A stretch of DNA of 64,000 nucleotides, taken from positions 1,736,001-1,800,000 of the forward strand of contig OZ220687.1 in the NCBI GenBank assembly GCA_965116465.1, given 5' to 3'. The translations under genes and the position numbers were made by a program. Source of the DNA: VXNF01 sp965116465. Its GTDB lineage: Bacteria > Actinomycetota > Acidimicrobiia > Acidimicrobiales > CATQHL01. The notes under the pieces are model-generated. The model was not told where the DNA came from. It worked only from the letters and a program-made list of their open reading frames with translations, and ran no database searches. Numbering within the stretch: position 1 is the first letter of the stretch; every line of letters starts with the position of its first letter. Positions 13,187 through 20,784 of the stretch are shown one piece after another.

Positions 13187-13420
13187 AGGTTCCGTCCTTC
13201 ACTCAGGATCTTCTTGTTACATATGTTTGTAGTGGTAGTAGGGCTGGGGATTGTGCATTTCCGGCTCTCGGCGCAGGTGAAGTGGCTGTGTTGCTGTGGA
13301 GGCAGCGGGGCGCTTTTCCAGACACGTGGCAATGGGAAGATCGTCACCGGTGCGGACAGTGGTGATCTGCCTGAGTTTGCCCGTCGGTTGTGCACAGGAT
13401 TCCCCAGAGTCGGCGGGGAG
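13187..13420. other. dnaA-dnaN intergenic region, candidate oriC
   Basis: This 234-base gap sits between dnaA and dnaN, where many actinobacteria place oriC. It holds a patch clearly richer in A and T than the surroundings (about 13205-13260, with TTGTTACATATGTTTGTAG). It has a near-consensus DnaA box, TTGTGCACA at about 13389-13397, one base off TTGTCCACA and itself nearly palindromic. Weaker box-like words are TTGTGCATT and, on the other strand, one around TGTGGAGG near 13297. No exact TTATCCACA is present, so the assignment rests on position and low GC rather than on a clear box cluster. Confidence 0.4.
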
Positions 13421-14845
13421 TTACGCGGCGCTCCCCACATTGCTTCGCAGCATACGGATAAGTTGGGTAACTTGTTCGTAGACCTGCTGCTTTTCTGACA
13501 TCAACTGTTTTATCTTGTTGACGGCGTGGATCACCGTTGTGTGGTCCCGGTCGCCGAATTCGGTGGCGATCGCCGGGAAGCTGAGTTCGGTGAGTTCCCG
13601 CATCACGTACATGGCGATGTGGCGTGCGGTGACCAGCTGGCGGCGCCGGCTCGTGCCGACGATCTCCTCGACCGGGACGCCGAACATGTTCGAGCACGCG
13701 TTCATGATGTGTGCCGGCATCACGATCTGCTGCTTCTGAGGTGTGAAGACGTCGCGCAGCAACTCCTGGGCGGTGGGGACCGAGATCTCCTGGCGGTTGA
13801 GTGTTGCGAACGCGCACACCCGGGTCAGCGCACCTTCGAGTTCGCGGATATTGCTGGTGACGCGTTCGGCGATCAGCTCCAGCACCTTGTTGGAGAGCAG
13901 GTGGCGACACTCCTCGGGCACCCGGTGGTCGAGGATTGCGAGGCGGGTCTCGATGTTGGGGGGTTGGATGTCGGTGATCAGCCCCATCTTGAAGCGGCTG
14001 CGCAGGCGGTCCTCGAGGGTGGGGATCGAGTCCGGTGGCCGGTCACAGGTGATGACCAGGAGGCTGCTGGTCTCGTAGAGAGTGTTGAACGTGTGGAAGA
14101 ACTCCTCCTGGAGGCCTTCCTTGCCGGCGAAGAACTGGGCGTCGTCGACCAGTAGGACATCGAGTCGCCGGTAGTAGTCCTTGAAGGCGGGGAGCTGGTT
14201 GGATCGGATGGCGTAGACGAAACGGTTCAGGAAAGTCTCCGTCGAGACCAGGCGAACGAGCGACCCCGGGTAGTGCTCGTTGACGTAGTGGGCGATCGCA
14301 TGGAGCAGATGCGTCTTGCCGAGTCCGGCGCCGCCGTAGATGAACAGCGGGTTGTAGACCTTGCCCGGCTGCTCGGCGACCTGGAAGGCGGCGGCCTGCG
14401 CGAAGGAGTTCGACGGCCCGCAGACGAAGTGCTCGAACTTGTAGCGCGGGTTCAGCGGCTCGTCCACGAAGAGTCCCTCGGCGCCCGGTGTGGGGCTGGT
14501 CGGGCGGACCATCTCGAGCCGGCGGGCATCGCGCGTCTCCTCGGTCGCCGGCAGGAGCAGGTCCTCGAGGTCCTGTGGATCGGCAGACTCCAGCGGGACA
14601 GGTTCGATGTCGATGACGAGGTTCAGCGGCTGACCTGTGATCTCGGTGAGCACGTCCTCGATGAGGTGGCGGTAGCGGCGCTCGATCTTGTCCCGGGCGA
14701 TGCTGCTTGGAACGTGGACCCGTAACCCGTCGCTCGTCAACTCGTACGGCCGGATGTCTCGGAACGTCGAGTGCCAGACGGCATCGGAGACGTGGTTCTG
14801 AATCGTGGTCGCGCAGGCGCTCCACAGATGCGCTGGGTCGTTCAC
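13421..14845 (-). CDS. dnaA: Chromosomal replication initiator DnaA
   Basis: DnaA binds origin boxes and opens the duplex. The 474-residue protein, from GTG 14845, has an N-terminal domain I, a short linker and the AAA+ domain. The Walker A is GGAGLGKTH, the Walker B is VLLVDDAQF and the sensor region is SNIRELEGAL. Domain IV contains the signature DRDHTTVIHAVNKI. The DNA-recognition residues look normal, so ordinary DnaA boxes are expected. The linker domain II is unusually short for an actinobacterium, where streptomycetes have long ones. Confidence 0.98.
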   Translation of the reverse strand: MNDPAHLWSACATTIQNHVSDAVWHSTFRDIRPYELTSDGLRVHVPSSIARDKIERRYRHLIEDVLTEITGQPLNLVIDIEPVPLESADPQDLEDLLLPATEETRDARRLEMVRPTSPTPGAEGLFVDEPLNPRYKFEHFVCGPSNSFAQAAAFQVAEQPGKVYNPLFIYGGAGLGKTHLLHAIAHYVNEHYPGSLVRLVSTETFLNRFVYAIRSNQLPAFKDYYRRLDVLLVDDAQFFAGKEGLQEEFFHTFNTLYETSSLLVITCDRPPDSIPTLEDRLRSRFKMGLITDIQPPNIETRLAILDHRVPEECRHLLSNKVLELIAERVTSNIRELEGALTRVCAFATLNRQEISVPTAQELLRDVFTPQKQQIVMPAHIMNACSNMFGVPVEEIVGTSRRRQLVTARHIAMYVMRELTELSFPAIATEFGDRDHTTVIHAVNKIKQLMSEKQQVYEQVTQLIRMLRSNVGSAA

Positions 14846-15292
14846 GGTTGCGGCTCAGTTCTCATGAGGACCACCTTGCTGGCTCCCGCTGCCGGCGGAG
14901 GGCAGGTGGTCACGCTGGTCGGCTGCTTGACGGACCTGCGGTGTTCGTCGTGGCGGGCAATCTAGCCGCACGGTTCGGCGGGTGTTGGCGGAAGTTATGG
15001 CCTTACCTTCAGTGTTATTCCTATTGGGTGACTTATTCGCCTGCGTGGCCGTGGGCTCCGAACCGGCCAGGAGCACACGCTGCGGTGGCCCGCGGAACCG
15101 AGTCGTCGGCGCGGTTGTGGCGGACATCGTGTCCCCGTAGCGTGAGGCGGTCGAGTTGTGTCCGGTCGCCTGTCCGGACTGCTCGCCTCGACGGTCCTCA
15201 CGGCACCCGGCCGGAGGAGCCGGCGCCCCGGGAATCACTCGCTGCGTGTGCACCGGCGGGAGTGGGTTGGCCCGGCGCAAGGAGGAACGGAA
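14846..15292. other. dnaA-rpmH divergent intergenic region
   Basis: This 447-base stretch separates the divergent dnaA and rpmH genes and must hold both promoters. A TTGACG word at 14927-14932 could be a -35 element, but no good -10 follows at the usual distance. A locally A/T-rich patch lies near 14993-15045 (containing GTTATTCCTATTGGGTGAC) and could be an alternative unwinding element. A strong ribosome binding site (AGGAGG-like at 15280-15286) precedes rpmH. I see no gene and no exact DnaA box. Confidence 0.6.
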
Positions 15293-15427
15293 GTGAAGCG
15301 GACGTATCAGCCGAACGTTCGCCGCAGGTCGCGGCGGCATGGGTTTCGGAAGCGGATGAGCAGCCGCGGTGGCAGGGCTGTCGTGAGGGCCAGGCGGCGT
15401 CGAGGCCGCCAGAGGTTGTCAGCCTGA
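15293..15427 (+). CDS. rpmH: 50S ribosomal protein L34
   Basis: The 44-residue, very basic protein begins MKRTYQPNVRRR and continues RRHGFRKRM, the L34 signature, ending in RGRQRLSA. It starts at GTG 15293 behind a strong AGGAGGAAC ribosome binding site. The stop codon overlaps, as CTGA, the likely start region of rnpA. Confidence 0.97.
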   Translation: MKRTYQPNVRRRSRRHGFRKRMSSRGGRAVVRARRRRGRQRLSA

Positions 15428-15777
15428 TCGGGCGAATCCGATCGGCGGCGACATTCGAGCGGCTCCGCCGGGATGGTCGAGTCGTCCGCCATGGCGTGCT
15501 CGAGTTCCGCTACCTCCTCGACGGATCCGACGGCCCGCCGCGTGTGGCGTTCGCCGTGTCCCGCAGTGCCGGCTCGGCCGTGGTCCGGAACCGTCTGCGC
15601 CGGCGGCTGCGCGCCGTGATGCGCGAGTTGGGCGATCCCGCCCGCCGCCCGGCGTTCCCGAGCGGCGACTACCTGATCCGGCCGCGGCGTCACGCCGGCG
15701 CGGTCGGCTTCGCCCGGTTGCGGCAGGACGCCGAGGGTGTGCTGGGGCGCATCTGCACGGGTGAGGGTTCGTCGTGA
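15424..15777 (+). CDS. rnpA: RNase P protein component
   Basis: This is the protein partner of RNase P RNA in tRNA 5' maturation. The core is clear: RIRSAATFERLRRDGRVVR, then PPRVAFAVSRSAGSAVVRNRLRRRLRAVMREL, which carries the RNR-type motif. The core begins only about five residues after the rpmH stop. No ATG, GTG or TTG exists in frame between there and the core. The nearest candidate is CTG 15424, overlapping the rpmH stop as CTGA, with AGAGG eight bases upstream. The only in-frame GTG is 15262, upstream of rpmH, which would give a Thermus-like overlapping long form. The start is therefore uncertain, but the gene is not. Confidence 0.88.
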   Translation: MIGRIRSAATFERLRRDGRVVRHGVLEFRYLLDGSDGPPRVAFAVSRSAGSAVVRNRLRRRLRAVMRELGDPARRPAFPSGDYLIRPRRHAGAVGFARLRQDAEGVLGRICTGEGSS

Positions 15778-16028
15778 GTTTTCTGACTCGCCCACTCCTC
15801 GGGGCGATCCGTCTCTATCAGGCGTTCAGCGCAGTGCGTCGACCGCGCTGCCGGTTCCTGCCGACCTGCTCGGCGTATGCGGTGGAGGCGATAGAGGTGC
15901 ACGGCGCTTGGCGCGGTGGCTGGTACACGGTGCGAAGGCTGCTGAAGTGTCAGCCGTTCGGGCCCTACGGGGTGGACCCGGTGCCCGCTCGCCGTGGCGA
16001 GCCGGTGACGTGTGAGGGCACGGTCTGA
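15774..16028 (+). CDS. yidD: Membrane protein insertion efficiency factor YidD
   Basis: The 84-residue protein has the YidD core RCRFLPTCSAYAVEAI with the conserved cysteine, and GGWYTVRRLLKCQPFGPYGVDPVP. It helps YidC-mediated insertion of membrane proteins, probably at the membrane surface through an amphipathic N-terminal helix. The GTG start overlaps the rnpA stop as GTGA. Its own stop overlaps the yidC start, so the block is translationally coupled. Confidence 0.95.
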   Translation: MSFLTRPLLGAIRLYQAFSAVRRPRCRFLPTCSAYAVEAIEVHGAWRGGWYTVRRLLKCQPFGPYGVDPVPARRGEPVTCEGTV

Positions 16029-17290
16029 TGTTCGACGCAATCGGTTCGGTGTTCGAACCCCTGATGAGGTTGGTCGCGCGCGTTCTCTCGTTCCTCTACG
16101 GCATCTGGCCGAGCTACTCCGGAGCGATCGTGCTCCTGACGGTGTGCGTGATGACGATTCTCACGCCGGTCACGATCCGCAGCACGAAGTCCATGCTGGC
16201 GATGCGCCGCCTCGCGCCCGAGGTCAAGAAGCTGCAGGCCGAGTACCGCCACGACCGCCAGAAGATGAACGAGGAGGTCATGGCGCTGTACCGGTCGAAC
16301 AGCGTCAATCCGCTCGGCGGCTGCCTCCCCCTGTTGATGCAGTCGCCGATCTTCCTCGCGCTCTTCTACGTGCTGCGCGGGTTGACGCGCCGGACCTCGG
16401 TACTGGGTTGGTCGTCGGGTCAGGCGGGAGCGGCGTGCGCCGGGTCTGCAGACCTGGACTGCTCGCCGCAGCTCGTCGGCGCGCCCGAACAGACGTTCAA
16501 CCCCGACTATCTCAGCCCCGACAGCCAGCTCTACCAGGATCTTGTGGTCAGCACCGAGATGAGGGGGTGGGGGATCGACCTGGCCCAGAGTGCAAGCTCG
16601 GCGCTGGGGAACTCATTCGTGTCCGGGCTTCCGTACCTTGGCATGATCGTCCTGGTGGCGGGGCTGGGCTACTACCAGCAGCGCCAGATCAGCGGGCGGA
16701 TGTCCGCCGAGGAGCAGACGCCGCAGGCGCGGATGATGATGCGGGTCATCCCGGTCATCCTGCCGATCATCTCCTTCAGCCTGTCGGCGGGGTTGGTGCT
16801 GTACTACAACGCGCAGAGCCTTATTCGGATTGGTCAGCAGGCGCTGATCACACGGAGGCTGTACCGACCGTTCGCCGAGGAGGAGGCGGCGCGCAAGGCG
16901 ATGGAGGAAGCGGTCGAGCGCGGCGAGGAACCCGAGCCGGAGAAGGCTCCCGAGCAGCCGCGCGGGCTGGCCGAACGGCTGGGACTGGCCAGCCCGCCGG
17001 ATCCGCGGCGGCATGGCCGGCAGCGACCGGTGAGCGGTGAGGCGCCGAGGCCGAAGGCTCTGCCGCCGACTGTCAAGGCGACGCCGCCACCGCCGGCGCG
17101 TGAGCCGGCGTCTCGGCAGGCTGGCAAGGCCGGCGCGTCCAAGGGTCAGGCGACGCGGCCGGATCGCCGCAAGGGCGAGAGGTCGAACAGGCGTTCGAAA
17201 AAGGAACGTACACCGCCGCCGAAACCGGTGCCGAGTCGCGTGACACCGAAAGGTGCGAAGCAGCAGCGAAGCAAGCGCTACAAGAAGTGA
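16028..17290 (+). CDS. yidC: Membrane protein insertase YidC/Oxa1
   Basis: YidC inserts and folds membrane proteins, alone or with SecYEG. The 420-residue protein has the Gram-positive layout without a large periplasmic domain. A first helix near residues 30-50 (SGAIVLLTVCVMTILTPVTI) is followed by the cytoplasmic hairpin with LAPEVKKLQAEYRHDRQKM. A NPLGGCLPLLMQSPIFLALFYVL helix and the later membrane pair complete the core. The C-terminal 120 residues are a Pro/Lys/Arg-rich basic tail, probably contacting the ribosome. It is coupled to yidD upstream and jag downstream. Confidence 0.96.
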   Translation: MFDAIGSVFEPLMRLVARVLSFLYGIWPSYSGAIVLLTVCVMTILTPVTIRSTKSMLAMRRLAPEVKKLQAEYRHDRQKMNEEVMALYRSNSVNPLGGCLPLLMQSPIFLALFYVLRGLTRRTSVLGWSSGQAGAACAGSADLDCSPQLVGAPEQTFNPDYLSPDSQLYQDLVVSTEMRGWGIDLAQSASSALGNSFVSGLPYLGMIVLVAGLGYYQQRQISGRMSAEEQTPQARMMMRVIPVILPIISFSLSAGLVLYYNAQSLIRIGQQALITRRLYRPFAEEEAARKAMEEAVERGEEPEPEKAPEQPRGLAERLGLASPPDPRRHGRQRPVSGEAPRPKALPPTVKATPPPPAREPASRQAGKAGASKGQATRPDRRKGERSNRRSKKERTPPPKPVPSRVTPKGAKQQRSKRYKK

Positions 17291-17297
17291 GAAGCCA

Positions 17298-18212
17298 ATG
17301 GAATGGATAGTTACGGAGGCGCGCACGGTCGCGGACGCCAAGGAGGTGGCCCTCGACCAACTCGGCGTCGATGAGCGGGAGGCCGAGTTCGAGGTTCTCG
17401 TCGAACCGCAGCGCGGCGTACTGGGGCTCGGTCGGGCGAACGCGGTGGTACGTGCCCGGGTGATGCCCCGCGTGGAGAACCCGCCGGATCGCCGCGGCCG
17501 GCAGCGACGCGCACGCAGCGGCGACCGCAAACAGCGCGCCGGCGGGGCGAAGGCGCAGTCGAGCAACGAGAAACCCAGCGATGTCGATCAGGGCGCGCCG
17601 GGTACCAAGGAGAAGCGATCCGAGCGCCGCGCTGCGGCCGGCGGGTCCGAGGGCCGGGCTCAGAAGCCACCGACGACATCGAAACCGAAGAAGGGCAGAG
17701 GAGGAGAAATGGACACAGTTGACTCCAATGGCGGGGAGGACAGAATGGACCTGGCGAGCGAGGAAGAGTTGCTTCGCTCGTTCGCGGCGGGCCTTGTCGA
17801 GTCGTTCGGGATCGACGCCACGGTCACGACGGTCCGTACCGACGACGGCGCACTCGAGGTGGTTGTCAACGGCGACGAGGTTGGATTGTTGATCGGCCGC
17901 AGGGGCGCGACGCTCGCTGCGATCGAGGAGCTCTTGCGGGTCGTGGTCCAGCGACGGGCGCAGGGGCGCCGCTCCAGCAAGGTGCGACTCGAGGTCGGCG
18001 GGTACCGGCAGCGCCGGAAAGAGGCTCTGGAATCATTCGCCCAGCGGATCGCTGAGGAGGTCGTCGACACCGGGCGTCCGAAGATCCTCGAGCCGATGAA
18101 CGCGGCCGATCGCAAGATCGTTCACGATGCCATCGTGGAGCTGGCCGGTGTGGAGACGGCGTCGGAGGGGGAGGAGCCCCGGCGGCGCGTCGTGGTGCGG
18201 CCCGGGAGCTGA
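17298..18212 (+). CDS. khpB: KhpB/Jag RNA-binding protein
   Basis: The 304-residue protein has three parts. A Jag N-domain (MEWIVTEARTVADAKEVALDQLGVDEREAEFEVL) comes first, followed by a long charged low-complexity linker (about 60-150). A KH domain with the GRRGATL loop and an R3H domain (RQRRKEALESFAQRIAEEV) complete the protein. Jag/KhpB binds RNA and influences cell elongation and division. ATG 17298 is chosen because the family opens with this stretch; the frame upstream has no start of quality. It sits next to yidC as in most Gram-positive bacteria. Confidence 0.93.
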   Translation: MEWIVTEARTVADAKEVALDQLGVDEREAEFEVLVEPQRGVLGLGRANAVVRARVMPRVENPPDRRGRQRRARSGDRKQRAGGAKAQSSNEKPSDVDQGAPGTKEKRSERRAAAGGSEGRAQKPPTTSKPKKGRGGEMDTVDSNGGEDRMDLASEEELLRSFAAGLVESFGIDATVTTVRTDDGALEVVVNGDEVGLLIGRRGATLAAIEELLRVVVQRRAQGRRSSKVRLEVGGYRQRRKEALESFAQRIAEEVVDTGRPKILEPMNAADRKIVHDAIVELAGVETASEGEEPRRRVVVRPGS

Positions 18213-18213
18213 G

Positions 18214-18855
18214 CTGATCCCTGACCCGCCGACGCTCGCCCCCTCGTCGGGTCGTCTCGATCGGATATTCGAGCGGGCGCGGGACCAAGGCCTGCTCGGA
18301 CGGGCGGCATCGCCACGCCAGGAGTGGATGCACGCGGCAGCGATCGCCCGGCAGCTCGCTGATCCCGGGGAGAGTCGTTGCGTCGATCTCGGGACCGGGG
18401 CAGGCCTGCCCGGCTTGGTGCTGGCCGTGTGCTGGCCGACGACGAAGTGGCTGTTCACCGATCGACGGCAGCGCAGCGAGAGCTTCGTGCAGTGGGCGAT
18501 CGGGCTGCTGGACCTCGCCGAGCGGGCATCTATCGTGCGAGGTGACGTGGCTGAACTGGCACGGGAACCGGCGTTCGCCGGAGAGTTCGACGTGGTCGTT
18601 GCCAGGGCATTCGGGCCGCCACCGGTCACCGCTGAGTGCGCCACGGGATTTCTGACGGTTGGCGGTCGGCTCGTCGTGACCGAACCGGAGGACGAGATCG
18701 GCGAACGCTGGCCGGCAGCGCCGCTCGCCCGGCTGGGTCTGGCGGTGCAGGCGACCGGCGCCGCGCCGCGCTTCGTGGAACTCGTGAAAGCTGGACCCCA
18801 CGAGGATCGCTTTCCGCGTCGCCTCGCTGCGATGCGGCGCGCCCCGCTCTATTAA
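18214..18855 (+). CDS. rsmG: 16S rRNA (guanine-527 N7) methyltransferase RsmG
   Basis: RsmG methylates G527 of 16S rRNA. The SAM-binding core is clear: CVDLGTGAGLPGLVLAVCWP, then VVARAFGPP and the GGRLVVTEP strand. The protein begins with PSSGRLDRIFERARDQGLLG, which fits the family's short N-terminus. No ATG, GTG or TTG lies at that point. CTG 18214, five bases after a GGGAG and two bases after the jag stop, is the best start. A GTG at 18148 inside jag is the alternative. About 213 residues, in the usual range. Confidence 0.88.
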   Translation: MIPDPPTLAPSSGRLDRIFERARDQGLLGRAASPRQEWMHAAAIARQLADPGESRCVDLGTGAGLPGLVLAVCWPTTKWLFTDRRQRSESFVQWAIGLLDLAERASIVRGDVAELAREPAFAGEFDVVVARAFGPPPVTAECATGFLTVGGRLVVTEPEDEIGERWPAAPLARLGLAVQATGAAPRFVELVKAGPHEDRFPRRLAAMRRAPLY

Positions 18856-18977
18856 CACACCACCTGATTCGGATCGGATCGGTCGGGCCGAGCCGGCACA
18901 GCGGCTGCGGCGCGACAGCCTGGCGCCGGTCGGGCCGGACTCCCCCGGGTGTGGCCATGGCGGGACGTTCAACCCTA

Positions 18978-18993
18978 TGTTTCACGTGAAACA
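18978..18993. promoter_or_regulatory. parS centromere-like site (perfect consensus)
   Basis: The 16-base palindrome TGTTTCACGTGAAACA is an exact match to the bacterial parS consensus. It lies about 70 bases upstream of the parA start. ParB loads here and spreads, so the site marks the origin-proximal segregation zone. I found no second full site in the window. Confidence 0.97.
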
Positions 18994-19062
18994 TCACCCC
19001 TTGCGCCAGTCCCGCCAAGTACACTCGCTGTTCAGTCGGCCACCGTTGGAGGTGTTGCTCCC

Positions 19063-19839
19063 GTGACGTCCGAATGCCGCACGATTGCCGTTGCCAACCA
19101 GAAGGGCGGCGTCGGAAAGACGACGACGGCGATCAACCTCGGAGCTGCTCTCGCCGAGTTGGGACGTCGGGTGCTGGTGGTCGACATGGATCCCCAGGCG
19201 AATGCGACCACGGGCATCGGCCTCGACCCGCGTGAACTCACGGTCTCGGTGTACGACGTTCTGCTGGACGGCAAGTCGATGGCCGATTGCATCGTTCCGA
19301 CGTCGGTCGAGAGCCTGAAGGTCGTGCCGTCGCACCTGGACCTTGCGGGCGCCGAGATCGAGTTGCAGTCGGCGTTCAACCGTGAACGCCGACTGGCCGG
19401 CGCGCTCACATCCGTCGTCGATGAGTTCGACTACGTCTTCGTCGATTGCCCGCCGGCGCTCGGGCTGCTGGCGATCAACGCGCTGACGGCGGTGCGCGAG
19501 GTGCTCGTCCCGATCCAGTGCGAGTACTTCGCCCTGGAGGGGCTTGCGCAGTTGACGATGCATGTCGACCAGATCCGCCGGCACCTGAACCCTGATCTGA
19601 GCCTGTCGCGTCTGCTGCTCGTGATGTACGACGGCCGGACGAGTCTGTCGCGGCAGGTGTCCCAGGAGGTTCGTGCTCTGTACGACACCCGCGTCTGCCG
19701 CACTGTGATTCCCCGGTCGGTGCGGCTCGCGGAGGCACCGGCACGGGGAATGCCGATCACCGTGAGTTCGCCCCGCTCCCGGGCTGCCCTGACATACCGG
19801 ATTCTCGCCAAGGAGTTCGAGGCCAATGGCACACGGTGA
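19063..19839 (+). CDS. parA: Chromosome partitioning ATPase ParA/Soj
   Basis: ParA is a Walker-type ATPase that, with ParB at parS, moves the replicated origins apart. The protein from GTG 19063 (258 residues) opens MTSECRTIAVANQKGGVGKTT, with the deviant Walker A. It continues VDMDPQANATTG and has the DYVFVDCPPALG Walker B. A GGAGG sits about ten bases before the GTG. An upstream in-frame start would read through parS and is less likely. The end overlaps parB by 14 bases. Confidence 0.95.
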   Translation: MTSECRTIAVANQKGGVGKTTTAINLGAALAELGRRVLVVDMDPQANATTGIGLDPRELTVSVYDVLLDGKSMADCIVPTSVESLKVVPSHLDLAGAEIELQSAFNRERRLAGALTSVVDEFDYVFVDCPPALGLLAINALTAVREVLVPIQCEYFALEGLAQLTMHVDQIRRHLNPDLSLSRLLLVMYDGRTSLSRQVSQEVRALYDTRVCRTVIPRSVRLAEAPARGMPITVSSPRSRAALTYRILAKEFEANGTR

Positions 19840-20719
19840 GCGCGGCCTGGGGCGTGGCCTCGGCGCCCTCATCCCGACCAGCGGACGAGTGGCCGGCGGC
19901 TACCGCGAGATCGCGGTTGCGAGCATCGTGCCCAACACGCACCAGCCGCGGGCGAACTTCGACGAGGAACCGCTCGATGCGCTCGCCGATTCGATCGGCC
20001 GCGTCGGCGTCCTGCAACCGGTGCTGGTCCGCCAGATCGAGCCTGACCGGTTCGAACTGATCGCCGGAGAGCGCCGCTGGCGGGCCGCGAAGCGGGCCGG
20101 CCTGCAGGCGATCCCGGCCCTCGTCCGATCGGTTGCGGATCAGGAATCGCTCGAGGAGGCGCTCGTTGAGAACCTCCATCGCGAGGATCTGAATCCATTG
20201 GAGGAGGCCGCCGCGTTCCTCCAGCTGCAGCAGGACTTCGGGCTCACCCAACAGGCGGTGGCCAGCCGGGTCGGCCGGAGCCGGGCGGCGGTGACCAACG
20301 CAACCCGCCTGCTGCAACTGCCCGGCGAGGTGCAGGAGCTGATTGCCGAGCGCCGGCTCTCGGCGGGCCATGGGCGCGCCCTCGCGGGCGTCGCGGACTC
20401 CGCGCGGCAGGTGAGCCTCGCCCGCCGGGTCGTCGGCGAGGGTTGGTCGGTGCGCCAGTTGGAGGACCACCTGCGGTCCCCTGCGGAGCCCGCCGAGATC
20501 GCCGTCGACGGCGGTCCGGCCAAGCAGGCAGGGGAGCCCGACGAGCGAGAGGCCGACGCGGCCGCGAGCGAGTCGGCGTTGCTGGAACTCGAGAACCTGC
20601 TGGCGGAGTATCTCTCCACGACGGTGCGCGTGGAAATCGGTGAGCGCAAGGGACGTTTGACGGTGGAGTTCGCGGACCTCGACGATCTCGAACGGATCTA
20701 CCACTTGGTGACGCGCTGA
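19826..20719 (+). CDS. parB: Chromosome partitioning protein ParB, CTPase/parS-binding
   Basis: The 297-residue protein begins with RGLGRGLGALIP, the motif that contacts ParA. It has the CTP-binding region with PNTHQPRANFDEE and GERRWRAAKRAG, then NLHREDLNPLEEA. The helix-turn-helix (TQQAVASRVGRSRAAVTNATRLL) recognises parS. The C-terminal dimerisation stretch is LENLLAEYLSTTVRVEIGERKGRLTVEF. It is coupled to parA, and the perfect parS site lies just upstream of both. Confidence 0.96.
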   Translation: MAHGERGLGRGLGALIPTSGRVAGGYREIAVASIVPNTHQPRANFDEEPLDALADSIGRVGVLQPVLVRQIEPDRFELIAGERRWRAAKRAGLQAIPALVRSVADQESLEEALVENLHREDLNPLEEAAAFLQLQQDFGLTQQAVASRVGRSRAAVTNATRLLQLPGEVQELIAERRLSAGHGRALAGVADSARQVSLARRVVGEGWSVRQLEDHLRSPAEPAEIAVDGGPAKQAGEPDEREADAAASESALLELENLLAEYLSTTVRVEIGERKGRLTVEFADLDDLERIYHLVTR

Positions 20720-20749
20720 CGGCTGGCCGGGGTGCCGCCACCAGAATAG

Positions 20750-20761
20750 GAACAGACGTTC
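20750..20761. promoter_or_regulatory. SOS-box-like palindrome GAAC-N4-GTTC
   Basis: GAACAGACGTTC matches the core of the Gram-positive LexA consensus (GAACRNNNGTTC). It falls in the gap between the convergent parB and cwlM genes, not in front of any gene, so a regulatory role is doubtful. A short unseen transcript would be needed to give it meaning. Confidence 0.25.
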
Positions 20762-20784
20762 GTATCTTGGCTCGGGCGTTGATG

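Noticed and set aside
14707..15261. A longer rnpA-frame protein reaching back to 14707
   Set aside because: It would run antisense through dnaA's start and the intergenic gap; only the part after 15262 could be considered.
20750..20761. LexA-like box as a real SOS control site
   Set aside because: It lies between two convergent genes with nothing downstream to control; a 12-base match can arise by chance.
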